A stretch of DNA of 64,000 nucleotides from Rugosimonospora acidiphila (GCF_039543385.1 NZ_BAABJQ010000006.1:124001-188000); one strand, 5' to 3'. Shown: positions 8,498 to 17,605, counted from the stretch's first letter. Notes: a model not told the origin generated them from the letters alone. A program made the numbers and translations.

Positions 8498-10399
8498 TCA
8501 GGTGGGTAGGTTCCATTGTTGGTTGGCGCCGCCGGTGCAGGTCCAGATTTGTAGTGGGGTGCCGTCGGCGGTGCTGGGTCCGGTGGCGTCGAGGCATTTG
8601 CCGGAGCCGGTGTTGATGAGTTGGGTGCCGGTGTGTTGCCATTGTTGGGCGTTGGTGTTGTTGCAGTCGTAGATTTGGACTTTGGTGCCGTTGGTGGTGC
8701 CGGCTGCGTTGACGTCGAGGCATTTGCCGAGGGCGCGGATGGTGCCGTCGGTGCCGATGGTCCATTGTTGGGCGTTGGTGGTGTTGCAGGTGTAGAGCTG
8801 GACCTGGGTGCCGTTGGTGTTGTTGGCGGCGGCGACGTCCACGCATTTGCCGCCGTAGCCGGTGATGTTGCCGGTGGCGCCGGAGCCGGTGCCGGTGCCG
8901 CCGCCGGTCCCCTGGGCGCCGTTCCAGGTGAAGGTCGCCGAGGTGGCGGCCGGCAGGCTGTACGTGAAGGACTCGTTGCCCCAGTTCACCTTCAGCGACT
9001 GGGCGCTACCCGTACCGTTGTACGCGACCAGCGCCTTTGAGCCGTCCGGGTTGCGCCAGGCCACGTTGGGGATGGTGCCGCCTGCGGTGGAGTCGATGCG
9101 GTACGCGCCCGGCTTGACGAACTTGGTCAGCTGCCCCATGTCGTAGTACTCGACGGTGTAGTCCACCTGCCCGCTGCGGCTGTCACCATTGTGGACGGTG
9201 ATCAGCCCGGTACAGGTGCCGCAGCCGCCGTTGTGGGGGCCCATGTTCTGGTCGACGGCCAGGCTCCACTTGGTGACGGTGGTGCCCCAGTTCCGCGTGT
9301 AGCCGATGATGTTGTTCATGTCCTCGTTCTGCTGGTTGGCGATCCAGGTGCCGCCGGAGTGCTCGGTGTCGAAGGCCGGCACGTTCGGGTACAGGTTGTG
9401 CACGGTGGTCTGCTCGCCGACGTCGCCGCCGTACCCGTGCCAGGCGATGCCGCCGAACAGCGAGTCGTTGCGGATCGCGGCGTCGTTCATCAACGGGGCC
9501 GCCCAGGCGTCGTAGCCGTCCCAGTTCCAGTCGTGAATGAGCACCTTGGTGCTCAGGCCGGCGGCATGGAACGCGGGCAGCAGGTCGGTGCCCACGAAAT
9601 AGTCCAGGCCGCTCGAGTTCCACTGCATCGACGGGTAGCCCGCGCAGCAGGTCGGCTCGTTCTGCGGCGTGACGTAGTCGATGCGCACCCCCTGCGCCTG
9701 GTACGCCTGGACGTACTTGACGAAGTACTGGGCGTACGTCGCGTAGTACTGCGCCTGCAGGTAGCCCTGCGAGTACGCGTTGTTGTCCTTCATCCACGGC
9801 GGTGCCGTCCACGGCGACGCCAGGATTTTGAGGCTCGGGTTGAGCTGCTGGGCCTGCTTGGTCAGCGGCAGGACGTCGGTCAGGTCATGGGAGATGGAGA
9901 AATCGTTCAGGTCGCAGCAGGTGCTGTCGAAGGTGTAGTTGGAGCGAGCCAGATCCGAGGCGCCCATGGGGTTGCGCAGGAAGTCCAGCCCGATGCCGTT
10001 GGTGGGGTCGAACAGCTTGCTCATGACCGAGGCGCGGGTGCTGGCCGACAGCGCACCGCTGGAGTTCATCAGCCATGCCGCCGTGTCGGTGAACGACGCG
10101 CCAGCGCCGACGAACTGCTGGTATCTGGTGTTCTCGTTGACGGTGATGGTCTGGTTGGCCGCGGCGCTGCTGCTCGCGAAGGCGATCGGCGCCTGCTGCT
10201 GCAGTCCGCGGGTGATGTTGCGGCCGGCGGCGTCGTTGGTGGTGGTGAGCCAGATGTTCACGCTCTCCGCCGCCGCGCTGGCCAGCCGTGGCGGCAGCAG
10301 CACCGTGGCGGCGGTCAGCACGAGTGCGGCCGCCAGCATGAGGATGCGGGCCCACCGCCGGCGCGGCGACCGCCAGCGAGGCACCGTGATCACGGACAT
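8498..10399 (-). CDS. secreted GH30 glycosidase with C-terminal ricin/CBM13 domain
   Basis: The 633-residue precursor starts at the ATG at 10399 behind GGAAGG. It has a twin-arginine-like signal region (RSPRRRWARILMLAAALVL, cleavage probably after ASA), a GH30 (beta/alpha)8 catalytic domain with its side beta-sandwich (about 45-490), a Gly/Thr linker and a three-lobed ricin-type CBM13 domain (about 510-633). Catalytic acid/base Glu is in TPQNEPT and the nucleophile Glu in FDTEHSGG. GH30 members cleave beta-1,6-glucan, glucosylceramide, xylan or galactan; the SPWTAPPWMK block fits the glucosylceramidase/endo-beta-1,6 group. It is divergent from a chitinase carrying the same CBM13, which suggests fungal cell-wall degradation. 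Confidence 0.9.
   Translation of the reverse strand: MSVITVPRWRSPRRRWARILMLAAALVLTAATVLLPPRLASAAAESVNIWLTTTNDAAGRNITRGLQQQAPIAFASSSAAANQTITVNENTRYQQFVGAGASFTDTAAWLMNSSGALSASTRASVMSKLFDPTNGIGLDFLRNPMGASDLARSNYTFDSTCCDLNDFSISHDLTDVLPLTKQAQQLNPSLKILASPWTAPPWMKDNNAYSQGYLQAQYYATYAQYFVKYVQAYQAQGVRIDYVTPQNEPTCCAGYPSMQWNSSGLDYFVGTDLLPAFHAAGLSTKVLIHDWNWDGYDAWAAPLMNDAAIRNDSLFGGIAWHGYGGDVGEQTTVHNLYPNVPAFDTEHSGGTWIANQQNEDMNNIIGYTRNWGTTVTKWSLAVDQNMGPHNGGCGTCTGLITVHNGDSRSGQVDYTVEYYDMGQLTKFVKPGAYRIDSTAGGTIPNVAWRNPDGSKALVAYNGTGSAQSLKVNWGNESFTYSLPAATSATFTWNGAQGTGGGTGTGSGATGNITGYGGKCVDVAAANNTNGTQVQLYTCNTTNAQQWTIGTDGTIRALGKCLDVNAAGTTNGTKVQIYDCNNTNAQQWQHTGTQLINTGSGKCLDATGPSTADGTPLQIWTCTGGANQQWNLPT
8501..8867 (-). 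repeat. 367-bp inverted repeat, left copy (CBM13 of GH30)
   Basis: The reverse complement of 8501-8867 matches 10976-11342 at 365 of 367 bases as I read them; the two differences are silent (CAG/CAA and CCA/CCC). It covers the whole CBM13 domain. The unit uses many A-ending codons (CAA, AAA, CTA) that its host genes avoid, so the domain seems to have its own history. Confidence 0.95.
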
Positions 10400-10868
10400 G
10401 ACGAATCCTTCCGTGGCTGGGAGTGTGCGCCGACGCCCCGAATAGAAGTCCACTATGGACGTTCACCGTCGGTTCACCGCCGCGCGACCGTCCAGCTTGA
10501 TCGGCACGGCTGGTAATCGAAGAAAACACCCATCGATGGTCGCCTGTCAATACCCAGCGTCAGGCGTTGCAACCGACTGTTAACTTTCCGATCAGCAATA
10601 TTCCCTGGTCAGGCGCTTTATTTGTAGCTTTTATTGACTAGCTCAGAAGCATCGTCATAGCCTTCGATCGATGCCGTACGACGCATCGGCATCGAGGGTT
10701 CGTCACCCTGCGCTGATCTTTTTGCGGCCGAACGTCGCCCGGCGACGAGCCCCGCCCGACCCGCGCGGGTCCCCGGCCGACCCTGCCCGCACGGCACACC
10801 CGCACGGTCGGGCCCGCACCCACCCGCGCCGCGCCGCATCCCGGACGCTCACTTCGGAGAGGACCCCC
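10400..10868. other. divergent promoter region of the GH30 and GH18 genes
   Basis: This 470-bp gap has a GC-poor core (about 10560-10650) that probably holds the promoters, including GTTAAC, CAATATT and TTTATTGACTA. A PHO box lies at 10461-10482. No DasR-type (TGGTCTAGACCA) or CebR-type palindrome was found. No gene is supported. Confidence 0.6.
10461..10482 (+). promoter_or_regulatory. PHO box (PhoP binding site)
   Basis: GTTCACCGTCG is followed directly by GTTCACCGCCG: two 11-bp direct repeat units, each starting with the exact GTTCACC core of the Streptomyces PhoP box. It lies 62 bases upstream of the GH30 start and about 390 upstream of the chitinase. Phosphate-dependent control of one or both is therefore likely, although whether PhoP activates or represses cannot be told. 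Confidence 0.7.
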
Positions 10869-12257
10869 GTGAAACTGACCAGACGCGGTATCGCCGCCGT
10901 CATCGCCGTCGCCGTGGCGACGGTGGGGCTCGGCATCGCCGGCACCACCGCGGCCTCCGCCGCGACCGCCGGCCCCATCACCGGCTACGGCGGCAAATGC
11001 GTGGACGTCGCCGCCGCCAACAACACCAACGGCACCCAAGTCCAGCTCTACACCTGCAACACCACCAACGCCCAACAATGGACCATCGGCACCGACGGCA
11101 CCATCCGCGCCCTCGGCAAATGCCTCGACGTCAACGCAGCCGGCACCACCAACGGCACCAAAGTCCAAATCTACGACTGCAACAACACCAACGCCCAACA
11201 ATGGCAACACACCGGCACCCAACTCATCAACACCGGCTCCGGCAAATGCCTCGACGCCACCGGACCCAGCACCGCCGACGGCACCCCCCTACAAATCTGG
11301 ACCTGCACCGGCGGCGCCAACCAACAATGGAACCTACCCACCGGCGGTGGGTCGACCACCCCACCCGGTGGCGGCGTGGCCGGCATGGCCGCGGCCCCGT
11401 ACGCGTACCTGGGCTGGGGCAACCTGCCCGACCCGCGGACCATCATGTCGGCCACCGGCATCCGCTGGTTCACCATGGCCTTCATGCTCTCCGGCGGCAC
11501 CTGCAACCCGGAGTGGGACGGCAGCCGGCCGCTGACCGGCGGCATCGACCAGACCACCATCAACAACATCCGTGGTGCCGGCGGCGACGTGGTCATCTCC
11601 TCCGGCGGCGCGTCCGGCAACTGGCTCGAACAGTCCTGCTCCAGCGCGAGCGCGCTGGCCGGCGCGTACCAGAAGGTGATCAGCGCGTACGGGCTGAAGG
11701 CGCTCGACATCGACATCGAGGGCAGCGTGTACGGCAACGCGACCCTGCAGCAGCGCACCATCGACGCGCTGAAGACGATCCGGGCCAACAACCCCGGGAT
11801 CACCCTGTACGTGACGTTCCCGAGCGGCCCGAACGGCCCCGACTCGAGCATGATCAATCGGGCCGCCTCGTCGGGACTGACCGTTGACGGCTGGACCATC
11901 ATGCCATTCGACTTCGGGGCGGCCGGCCAGAACATGGGCAGCCTGACCCTCCAGGCCGCCGAGGGGCTGAAGAACACCGTGAAGAACGCCTACGGATACA
12001 CCGACGACCAGGCGTACCGGCACTCCGGCATCTCCTCGATGAACGGCATCACCGACGAACACGAAACGGTGGCCCAGGCCGACTTCCGCACCATGCTCGG
12101 CTACGCGCAGCAGCACCACCTCGCCCGCTTCACGTTCTGGTCAGCCGACCGGGACCGGCCGTGCACCGGCGGCAACAGCACCGGCGCCGACTCGTGCAGC
12201 GGGGTCTCCCAGCAGAACTGGGAGTTCACCAGCATCGTCGCCCAGTACGCCGGCTGA
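10869..12257 (+). CDS. secreted GH18 chitinase with N-terminal ricin/CBM13 domain
   Basis: The GTG at 10869 follows TCGGAGAGGA. The 462-residue precursor has a Sec signal peptide (cleavage probably after TAASA near residue 34), a CBM13 three-lobe domain (about 36-157), a GGGSTTPPGGG linker and a GH18 barrel (about 170-462). The catalytic motif is LDIDIEGS, whose Glu is the proton donor; SGGASGN is the usual SxGG-type strand. It resembles the short bacterial GH18 enzymes that act on chitin or chito-oligosaccharides. The CBM13 is identical in protein sequence to that of the divergent GH30 enzyme, so both should bind the same polysaccharide surface. Confidence 0.9.
   Translation: MKLTRRGIAAVIAVAVATVGLGIAGTTAASAATAGPITGYGGKCVDVAAANNTNGTQVQLYTCNTTNAQQWTIGTDGTIRALGKCLDVNAAGTTNGTKVQIYDCNNTNAQQWQHTGTQLINTGSGKCLDATGPSTADGTPLQIWTCTGGANQQWNLPTGGGSTTPPGGGVAGMAAAPYAYLGWGNLPDPRTIMSATGIRWFTMAFMLSGGTCNPEWDGSRPLTGGIDQTTINNIRGAGGDVVISSGGASGNWLEQSCSSASALAGAYQKVISAYGLKALDIDIEGSVYGNATLQQRTIDALKTIRANNPGITLYVTFPSGPNGPDSSMINRAASSGLTVDGWTIMPFDFGAAGQNMGSLTLQAAEGLKNTVKNAYGYTDDQAYRHSGISSMNGITDEHETVAQADFRTMLGYAQQHHLARFTFWSADRDRPCTGGNSTGADSCSGVSQQNWEFTSIVAQYAG
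10976..11342 (+). repeat. 367-bp inverted repeat, right copy (CBM13 of GH18)
   Basis: This is the partner of 8501-8867. The repeat starts exactly at the first residues of the CBM13 (ITGYGGKC) and ends just after its last (NLPT). Both copies have the same reading phase at both ends, so exchange between them would keep every joined frame open. Confidence 0.95.
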
Positions 12258-12320
12258 GGCGAGAGGCCGCCGGCCACGCCCGAACCCGGGCACGACCGGC
12301 CGAGGCGAGAAGCGGCCGGG

Positions 12321-12348
12321 CGCCGCCGGGACCGTTCCCCCGGCGGCG
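12321..12348. terminator. hairpin between convergent genes
   Basis: A perfect 10-bp stem, CGCCGCCGGG (12321-12330) with CCCGGCGGCG (12339-12348), with an eight-base loop lies between the chitinase and the MFS gene and could serve both. Confidence 0.6.
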
Positions 12349-12384
12349 GCCGGCCGTCGCGACGCGCTCAGGAGCTGGGCGCGC

Positions 12385-13866
12385 TCAGGGGCTGGTGGTC
12401 ACGGCCTGGCCCTCGTCCGGGCTGTCGGTCACGGTGGCGCGGGCGACCGCCTCGCCGGCCCGGGCCCGCAGCAGGTCGCGTACCGCGTCGATGTCGCCGG
12501 GCACGGTGCGGGAGGCGAGGTAATACATCCACCCGGTCGGGATGAAGAAGATCTGGAACACGGCCAGCCCGGTGGCGTAGTTCAGCGGGGGCGGCAGCGC
12601 CCTGGTCAGAACCCGGAACATCACGCTCACCAGGCTGTTGCCGGCCGCCCGGCCGACGCCGTTGACCAGGTTGCCCATGCTGTACACCGTGCCGCGGTGC
12701 TCCGGCGGGTTGACGTCGGCGAGCAGGGCGAACCAGTTCGGCGAGTTGGCCGAGGTCAGGGCGAGCGCGACGAGCGCGAAAAGGAAGCTGGCCGCCACCG
12801 TGGGCGAGGTGACCACGCTGTGCAGTACGGCGGCCACGATGCCCGCCTTGTCCGCGCCGGCCGGCACGTGCACGGTCAGCGGCACGAAGAACAGCACCAC
12901 ATAGAACGGCACCCCGGCGAAGACGCCGATGGCGGCCACCAGCGCCCGGCCCCGGGGCGTGCGCCGCTGCAACCGGTCGCCAACCAGCCCGCCGATGATG
13001 GACAGCGCCCCGCCGAGCTCGAACAGCACGGAGAACACGCTGCCGACCACGATCGCGGTCGCCTCCGGGTACCCCTGAGCCTGCGCCTTGGCCTGCAGCA
13101 GCCGCGGCAGCCAGACCAGCGAGCCGAAGGTGGCCTGTGCGGTCAGGCCCTGCAGGATCAGCCAGACGTTGGTGCGCCGGTTCAGGATGCCGCGCACGTC
13201 CGACCGGTTGATCCGGTGCTTGTACTCGCCGCCGGCCGCGAACAGCGGGGCCAACTCCGGCTCGCTCTGCCCGCGCCGGATGTCGTACACGAACAGGTAG
13301 GCCACCACCGCGACCAGGCCCAGCGCCGCCATCGCCAGGAACGGCCGGCGCCAGTCGTCCGGGCCCGAACCCGAACCGAGCAGGCCACCCACCAGGGTGC
13401 CGCCGAGCGTACCGACGCCGTGCGACAGCCCCCACAGGCTCATCACCAGCCCCCGGCGGCGCGGCGAGATGAGGTCGCTGACCACGGAGAAGCCGACCGA
13501 GGCGACCGCGCCCAGGCCGATCGAGGCGAGCATCTGCAGCGCGAAGTAGGTCAGGTACCCGTGGGCCAACCCACAGCCGCCGAAGCCGACCGCCCAGATC
13601 AGCGTGCCGCCCATCAGCAGCGGCTTCCGGTTTGTCCGATCTCCGGTGTAGGCCCAGCCGACCGCCGCGACGGCGGTGACCAGGAAGCTGGCCGCGGTGA
13701 CCAGGCTCACGTCGCCCTCGGAGACGCCGAGGCCGCGGGCGATCGGATCGTAGAGCGGCACCGGCAGCCCGATGGCCACGTTCTCCAATGCCGCGAGGAT
13801 CACAAATACCGTGACGCTGTACGTCCGGTGTGCCGCGCTGCCGCGGATCCCGCCCAGCCCTGCCAT
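12385..13866 (-). CDS. MFS transporter
   Basis: This 493-residue membrane protein has about 12 hydrophobic segments. The loop after segment 2 reads GWAYTGDRTNRKPLLMGG, the usual MFS Asp-Arg/Lys motif, and a second copy (GLVGDRLQRRTPRG) follows segment 8. The substrate is unknown. I chose the ATG at 13866 (MAGLGGIRGSAAHRTYS); a GTG at 13875 is possible, and neither has a strong ribosome binding site. It lies upstream of nothing on its strand and is separated by 55 bp from the mak gene. Confidence 0.85.
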   Translation of the reverse strand: MAGLGGIRGSAAHRTYSVTVFVILAALENVAIGLPVPLYDPIARGLGVSEGDVSLVTAASFLVTAVAAVGWAYTGDRTNRKPLLMGGTLIWAVGFGGCGLAHGYLTYFALQMLASIGLGAVASVGFSVVSDLISPRRRGLVMSLWGLSHGVGTLGGTLVGGLLGSGSGPDDWRRPFLAMAALGLVAVVAYLFVYDIRRGQSEPELAPLFAAGGEYKHRINRSDVRGILNRRTNVWLILQGLTAQATFGSLVWLPRLLQAKAQAQGYPEATAIVVGSVFSVLFELGGALSIIGGLVGDRLQRRTPRGRALVAAIGVFAGVPFYVVLFFVPLTVHVPAGADKAGIVAAVLHSVVTSPTVAASFLFALVALALTSANSPNWFALLADVNPPEHRGTVYSMGNLVNGVGRAAGNSLVSVMFRVLTRALPPPLNYATGLAVFQIFFIPTGWMYYLASRTVPGDIDAVRDLLRARAGEAVARATVTDSPDEGQAVTTSP

Positions 13867-13930
13867 GTACCGCACCCAACCACACGCGCCCTATGACGTC
13901 GACTTCGCCTCTGGCGTCCCACGGTACCTA

Positions 13931-15262
13931 TCAGGGGATCGGATTCGGTCCGGCCGCCAGCAGCGCGCGGATCGACTTGAGCGGAATCCACAGCCAGTCC
14001 GGCCGGTGACGCGCCTCATAGGCCGCCTCGTAGACCGCCTTGTCCAGCTCGTACGCGCTCAGCAGGCCCGGCAGGGCGCGCGGGTCCACCCCGGTCACGT
14101 GCCCGTACCCGTCGCAGAACGCGCCCCGGTTGCGCTGCACCCACTCCCGCGCCCGGTACGCCAGCTGCTCGTCGTTCGGCTCGCCCCTCAGCAGTTGGTT
14201 GGCCGCGTAGTCGAACGAGCGCAGCATCCCGGCCACGTCGCGCATCGGCGAGTCCGCCCGACGCCGCTCCGCCACCGGCTGCCCCGGCTCCCCCTCGAAG
14301 TCGATGAGGAACCAGTGGTCGGGCGTGCGCAGCGCCTGCCCGAGGTGCAGGTCGCCGTGTATCCGCTGCACGACGATCTGACCCTCCAGCGCGGAGAGCC
14401 GGTCGGCCACCGCCCCCGCCAGGTCCACCAGCTCCGGGACCTCGGCGACCGTGCGCTCCAGCCGCCGGCGCATCTCGGGAAGCGGCGACGGCCCGGCCAC
14501 CGACCCCAGCTCGACCGCGAGCGTCGCGTGCACCTCGGCCACCGCCTCGCCCAGCCGGAACGACTCCGAGGCGAAGTCGCCGCCCACCTCGTCGGCCCGC
14601 AGGTCGGCCTCGGCAAGCAGGTCCCGCACGCTGGCCATGGCCATCGACCAGCCGTCCGCCGAGTTCGGCGCGTACGCCGTCACCATGGCCAGCGAGGTCG
14701 GTGCGCCCCGCTCGTCGACGCTCTCCATCGCGCCCAGCAGCGCCGCCACGTGCGGGCTGCCCGCCCGGGCCAGCACCCGGTTGAGTTCCACGTCGGGGTT
14801 GCGCCCCGCGTTGACCCGGCGGAACACCTTGAGGATCGCCTCGGTGTCGAAGATGACGCTGGTGTTGGTCTGCTCCCCCTCGATGACCCGGGCGGGCGCG
14901 TCGACGGGCAGGCTCGCCTCGGGCTCCGGCAGGAACCGCAGCGGGCCGGTCGTCGCGCCGGCCTGGATCAGGGTGAGCAGGCGCCGTGCCGCGTCCGGGC
15001 TGAACAGCGCGTCGCAGCCGGTGCGCCCGTCCTGCGCGCCGATGGTGGCCTGGCCGGCGAACTCCTCCGGCAGTTCCAGGTCCCAGCCGACGAACAGCTG
15101 GTACACCTCGCTGCCGCCGTCCGCGTACGAGGCGAGCAGGAGGGCGTGGTCCAGGTCCGGGGCGAGCGCGGTGACCACGCTGGGCGTGACGCTGCTCAGC
15201 ACCCGGGCCCGCCCCGCGTACCAGCGCTGCTTGGGCAGCCACTCGATGAAGGGCAGGTTCAT
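13931..15262 (-). CDS. mak: maltokinase
   Basis: The 443-residue protein begins MNLPFIEWLPKQRWYAGRAR, typical of Mak/Pep2. It has the aminoglycoside-phosphotransferase-like catalytic motif HGDLHLGQ (residues 302-309) and the metal-binding DFEGEP. It phosphorylates maltose with ATP to maltose-1-phosphate, which GlgE then adds to alpha-glucan. Its start overlaps the treS stop by four bases (ATGA), so both are made from one message and probably act as a TreS-Mak complex. glgE and glgB, often nearby in other actinobacteria, are not in this window. Confidence 0.93.
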   Translation of the reverse strand: MNLPFIEWLPKQRWYAGRARVLSSVTPSVVTALAPDLDHALLLASYADGGSEVYQLFVGWDLELPEEFAGQATIGAQDGRTGCDALFSPDAARRLLTLIQAGATTGPLRFLPEPEASLPVDAPARVIEGEQTNTSVIFDTEAILKVFRRVNAGRNPDVELNRVLARAGSPHVAALLGAMESVDERGAPTSLAMVTAYAPNSADGWSMAMASVRDLLAEADLRADEVGGDFASESFRLGEAVAEVHATLAVELGSVAGPSPLPEMRRRLERTVAEVPELVDLAGAVADRLSALEGQIVVQRIHGDLHLGQALRTPDHWFLIDFEGEPGQPVAERRRADSPMRDVAGMLRSFDYAANQLLRGEPNDEQLAYRAREWVQRNRGAFCDGYGHVTGVDPRALPGLLSAYELDKAVYEAAYEARHRPDWLWIPLKSIRALLAAGPNPIP

Positions 15263-17025
15263 GACTCATCCCCGGATGGGGGGCACAGTTGCAGCCAGTA
15301 GAAGGCGTGCCCGGGCAGCGTCAGCAGGTACGGCAGGTTACCGATGCGCGGGAAGGTGACCCGACCGGTCAGCTCGATCGGGGTGTACCCGCTCCAGCCG
15401 GTCAGGCTCAGCTCGATCGGCTGCGGGAAGCGCGACAGGTTGTTGACGCACAGCACGACGTCCTCCTCGTGCTCCCTCAGGAACGCGAGCACCGACGGGT
15501 TCGAGCCGCCGAGTTCGTGGAATTCGCCGACCGAGAACGAGACGTGCCGCCGCCGTACGGCCAGCATGGTGCGGGTCCAGTTGAGCAGGGACGACGAGTT
15601 GTCCCGCTGCGCCTCCACGTTGATGGCCTGGTACCCGTAGACCGGATCCTGGTTGACCGGCAGGCACAGCCGGCCCGGCGTGGCCGTGGAGAAGCCGGCG
15701 TTGCGGTCGGGCGTCCACTGCATCGGCGTGCGTACGCCGTCCCGGTCGCCCAGCCAGATGTTGTCGCCCATGCCTATCTCGTCGCCGTAGTAGAGCACCG
15801 GCGAGCCGGGCAGCGACAGCAGCAGCGCGGTGAACAGCTCGAACTGGTTGCGGTCGTTCTCCAGCAGCGAGGCCAGCCGGCGCCGGATGCCGACGTTGGC
15901 GCGCATGCGCGGATCCTTGGCGTACTCCGCGTACATGTAGTCGCGTTCCTCGTCGGTGACCATCTCCAGGGTCAGCTCGTCGTGGTTGCGCAGGAAGATG
16001 CCCCACTGGCAGTTGCTCGGAATCTTCGGGGTCTGGGCCAGGATTTCCGAGACGGGGAAACGGGATTCCCGCCGCACCGCCATGTAGATCCGCGGCATCA
16101 GCGGAAAGTGGAACGCCATGTGGCACTCGTCGCCGCCGGTCTCCGGGTCGCCGAAGTACTCGACCACGTCGGCCGGCCACTGGTTCGCCTCGGCCAGCAG
16201 TACCCGTCCCGGGTACTCATCGTCGATCACCTTGCGCAGGCGCTTGAGGAACTCGTGCGTCTCCGGCAGGTTCTCGCAGTTCGTGCCCTCCTTCTCGAAC
16301 AGGTACGGCACGGCGTCCAGCCGGAACCCGTCGATGCCGAGGTCCAGCCAGAACCGGATGACGCCCAGCATCGCCTCCTGAACCTCGGGATTGGCGTAGT
16401 TGAGGTCGGGCTGGTGGCTGAAGAACCGGTGCCAGAAGAACTGCCGGCGGACCGGGTCGTAGGTCCAGTTGGACTCCTCGGTGTCCACGAAGATGATCCG
16501 GGCCCAGGGGTAGCCGGAGTCGGTGTCGCTCCACACGTAGTAGTCGCGGTAGGGCCCGTCGGGGTCCCGACGGGACTCCTGGAACCACGGGTGGGTGTCG
16601 GAGGTGTGGTTCATCACCAGGTCAGTGATGACCCGGATCCCCCGCTTGTGCGCCGCGTCGATCAGCGCGACGAGGTCGTCCACGGTGCCGAACTCGGGCA
16701 GCACCTTGTAGAAGTCGCGGATGTCGTACCCGCCGTCGCGCAGCGGCGAGTCGTAGAACGGCGGCAGCCAGAGGCAGTCGACCCCGAGCCAGTGCAGGTA
16801 GTCCAGCCGCTGGATGAGCCCCTGCAGGTCGCCCTGGCCGTCGTTGTCGGCGTCGTAGAAGGCCCGCACGAGAACCTCGTAGAAGACCGCCCGCTGGAAC
16901 CAGGTGGTGTCGGCGGGCAGCGTGCGAGCATGATCGAAATCGCTGGCCTCGGGGTGCTCGACGACCCCGTCGGGCGCGATGTGACTACCCTCGCCGAGAT
17001 CGGCGAGCTCCTCGCCCAGGTCCAT
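15259..17025 (-). CDS. treS: trehalose synthase (maltose alpha-D-glucosyltransferase)
   Basis: This 588-residue GH13 enzyme interconverts trehalose and maltose in the cytoplasm. The catalytic triad is visible: nucleophile Asp237 in GFRLDAVPY, acid/base Glu279 in LLAEANQW and Asp349 in RNHDE. The block FYEVLVRAFYDADNDGQGDL is diagnostic of TreS. A beta-sandwich C-domain ends LPGHAFYWLQL. Length is normal for TreS without a fused kinase. It heads the treS-mak operon and so links trehalose breakdown to glycogen synthesis. Confidence 0.95.
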   Translation of the reverse strand: MDLGEELADLGEGSHIAPDGVVEHPEASDFDHARTLPADTTWFQRAVFYEVLVRAFYDADNDGQGDLQGLIQRLDYLHWLGVDCLWLPPFYDSPLRDGGYDIRDFYKVLPEFGTVDDLVALIDAAHKRGIRVITDLVMNHTSDTHPWFQESRRDPDGPYRDYYVWSDTDSGYPWARIIFVDTEESNWTYDPVRRQFFWHRFFSHQPDLNYANPEVQEAMLGVIRFWLDLGIDGFRLDAVPYLFEKEGTNCENLPETHEFLKRLRKVIDDEYPGRVLLAEANQWPADVVEYFGDPETGGDECHMAFHFPLMPRIYMAVRRESRFPVSEILAQTPKIPSNCQWGIFLRNHDELTLEMVTDEERDYMYAEYAKDPRMRANVGIRRRLASLLENDRNQFELFTALLLSLPGSPVLYYGDEIGMGDNIWLGDRDGVRTPMQWTPDRNAGFSTATPGRLCLPVNQDPVYGYQAINVEAQRDNSSSLLNWTRTMLAVRRRHVSFSVGEFHELGGSNPSVLAFLREHEEDVVLCVNNLSRFPQPIELSLTGWSGYTPIELTGRVTFPRIGNLPYLLTLPGHAFYWLQLCPPSGDES

Positions 17026-17153
17026 ATCGCCTTTTGCCCCACACCATCCCGCCGCTAAACGCGCGGGGCGGGATGGACCGCACCGGTGCGAGAACTCTCG
17101 GACCGATGGGATCGGCTATATGGGGTGAGTACCCGACGAGTGGGATGTTCCGG

Positions 17154-17531
17154 TCAGTCCACCCCTTCCAGCAGGCCAACCGGCGGCTTGGGCACAAACC
17201 AGTCGATGACCTGTCGCGGATGCACGTCAAAGCCGGTGGCCCGGTTGCCACTCCAGTTCACGCCGACCAGAATCTCCCGCTCCGCCAGCCAGGGCAGCAG
17301 GTCGCCCAGCCAGTCCTCCAGCGGAATCGAGATGACGGCCAGGCCGGCGTACGCGGGCACCCGGGCGACCACTTTCTCCGCCCTGGACTGCCTCGACCAG
17401 AAGGGCACCGCGCGCTGCCCGTCCCGCTTGTGCGGCGCGATGTAGAAACCGTCCTCGACGACGGTCCAGACCTCACCCGCGTCGGGCAGCTCCCGACGGA
17501 ACGCGGCCGCGTGCGCCGCACTGGTTGTCAA
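17154..17531 (-). CDS. DUF2750 domain protein
   Basis: This 125-residue protein has the DUF2750 pattern: EVWTVVEDGFYIAP, AVPFWSRQSRAEKV, IPLEDWLGDLLPWLAEREILVGVNWSG, ending in GFDVHPRQVIDWF. It has no signal or membrane segment. The family has no assigned reaction. It is separated from the treS operon and the downstream HTH gene by short gaps on the same strand. Confidence 0.8.
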   Translation of the reverse strand: MTTSAAHAAAFRRELPDAGEVWTVVEDGFYIAPHKRDGQRAVPFWSRQSRAEKVVARVPAYAGLAVISIPLEDWLGDLLPWLAEREILVGVNWSGNRATGFDVHPRQVIDWFVPKPPVGLLEGVD

Positions 17532-17605
17532 CCGACGCCTCCTGGAAAGGAAACACCCGCCATCGTTCTAACAAACGATCAATCCAGGCACGCGATACGA
17601 CCGGC

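Noticed and set aside
8621..9040. Gly/Val-rich open frame opposite the GH30 CBM13 domain, repeated opposite the GH18 CBM13
   Set aside because: It is the antisense of the CBM13 repeat and recurs only because the DNA repeats.
10400..10868. DasR or CebR operators for the chitinase region
   Set aside because: No TGGTCTAGACCA-like or TGGGAGCGCTCCCA-like palindrome found.
12385..13866. MFS gene as a sugar exporter of the treS-mak operon
   Set aside because: It is on the same strand but downstream with a 55-bp gap and no substrate evidence; linkage not supported.
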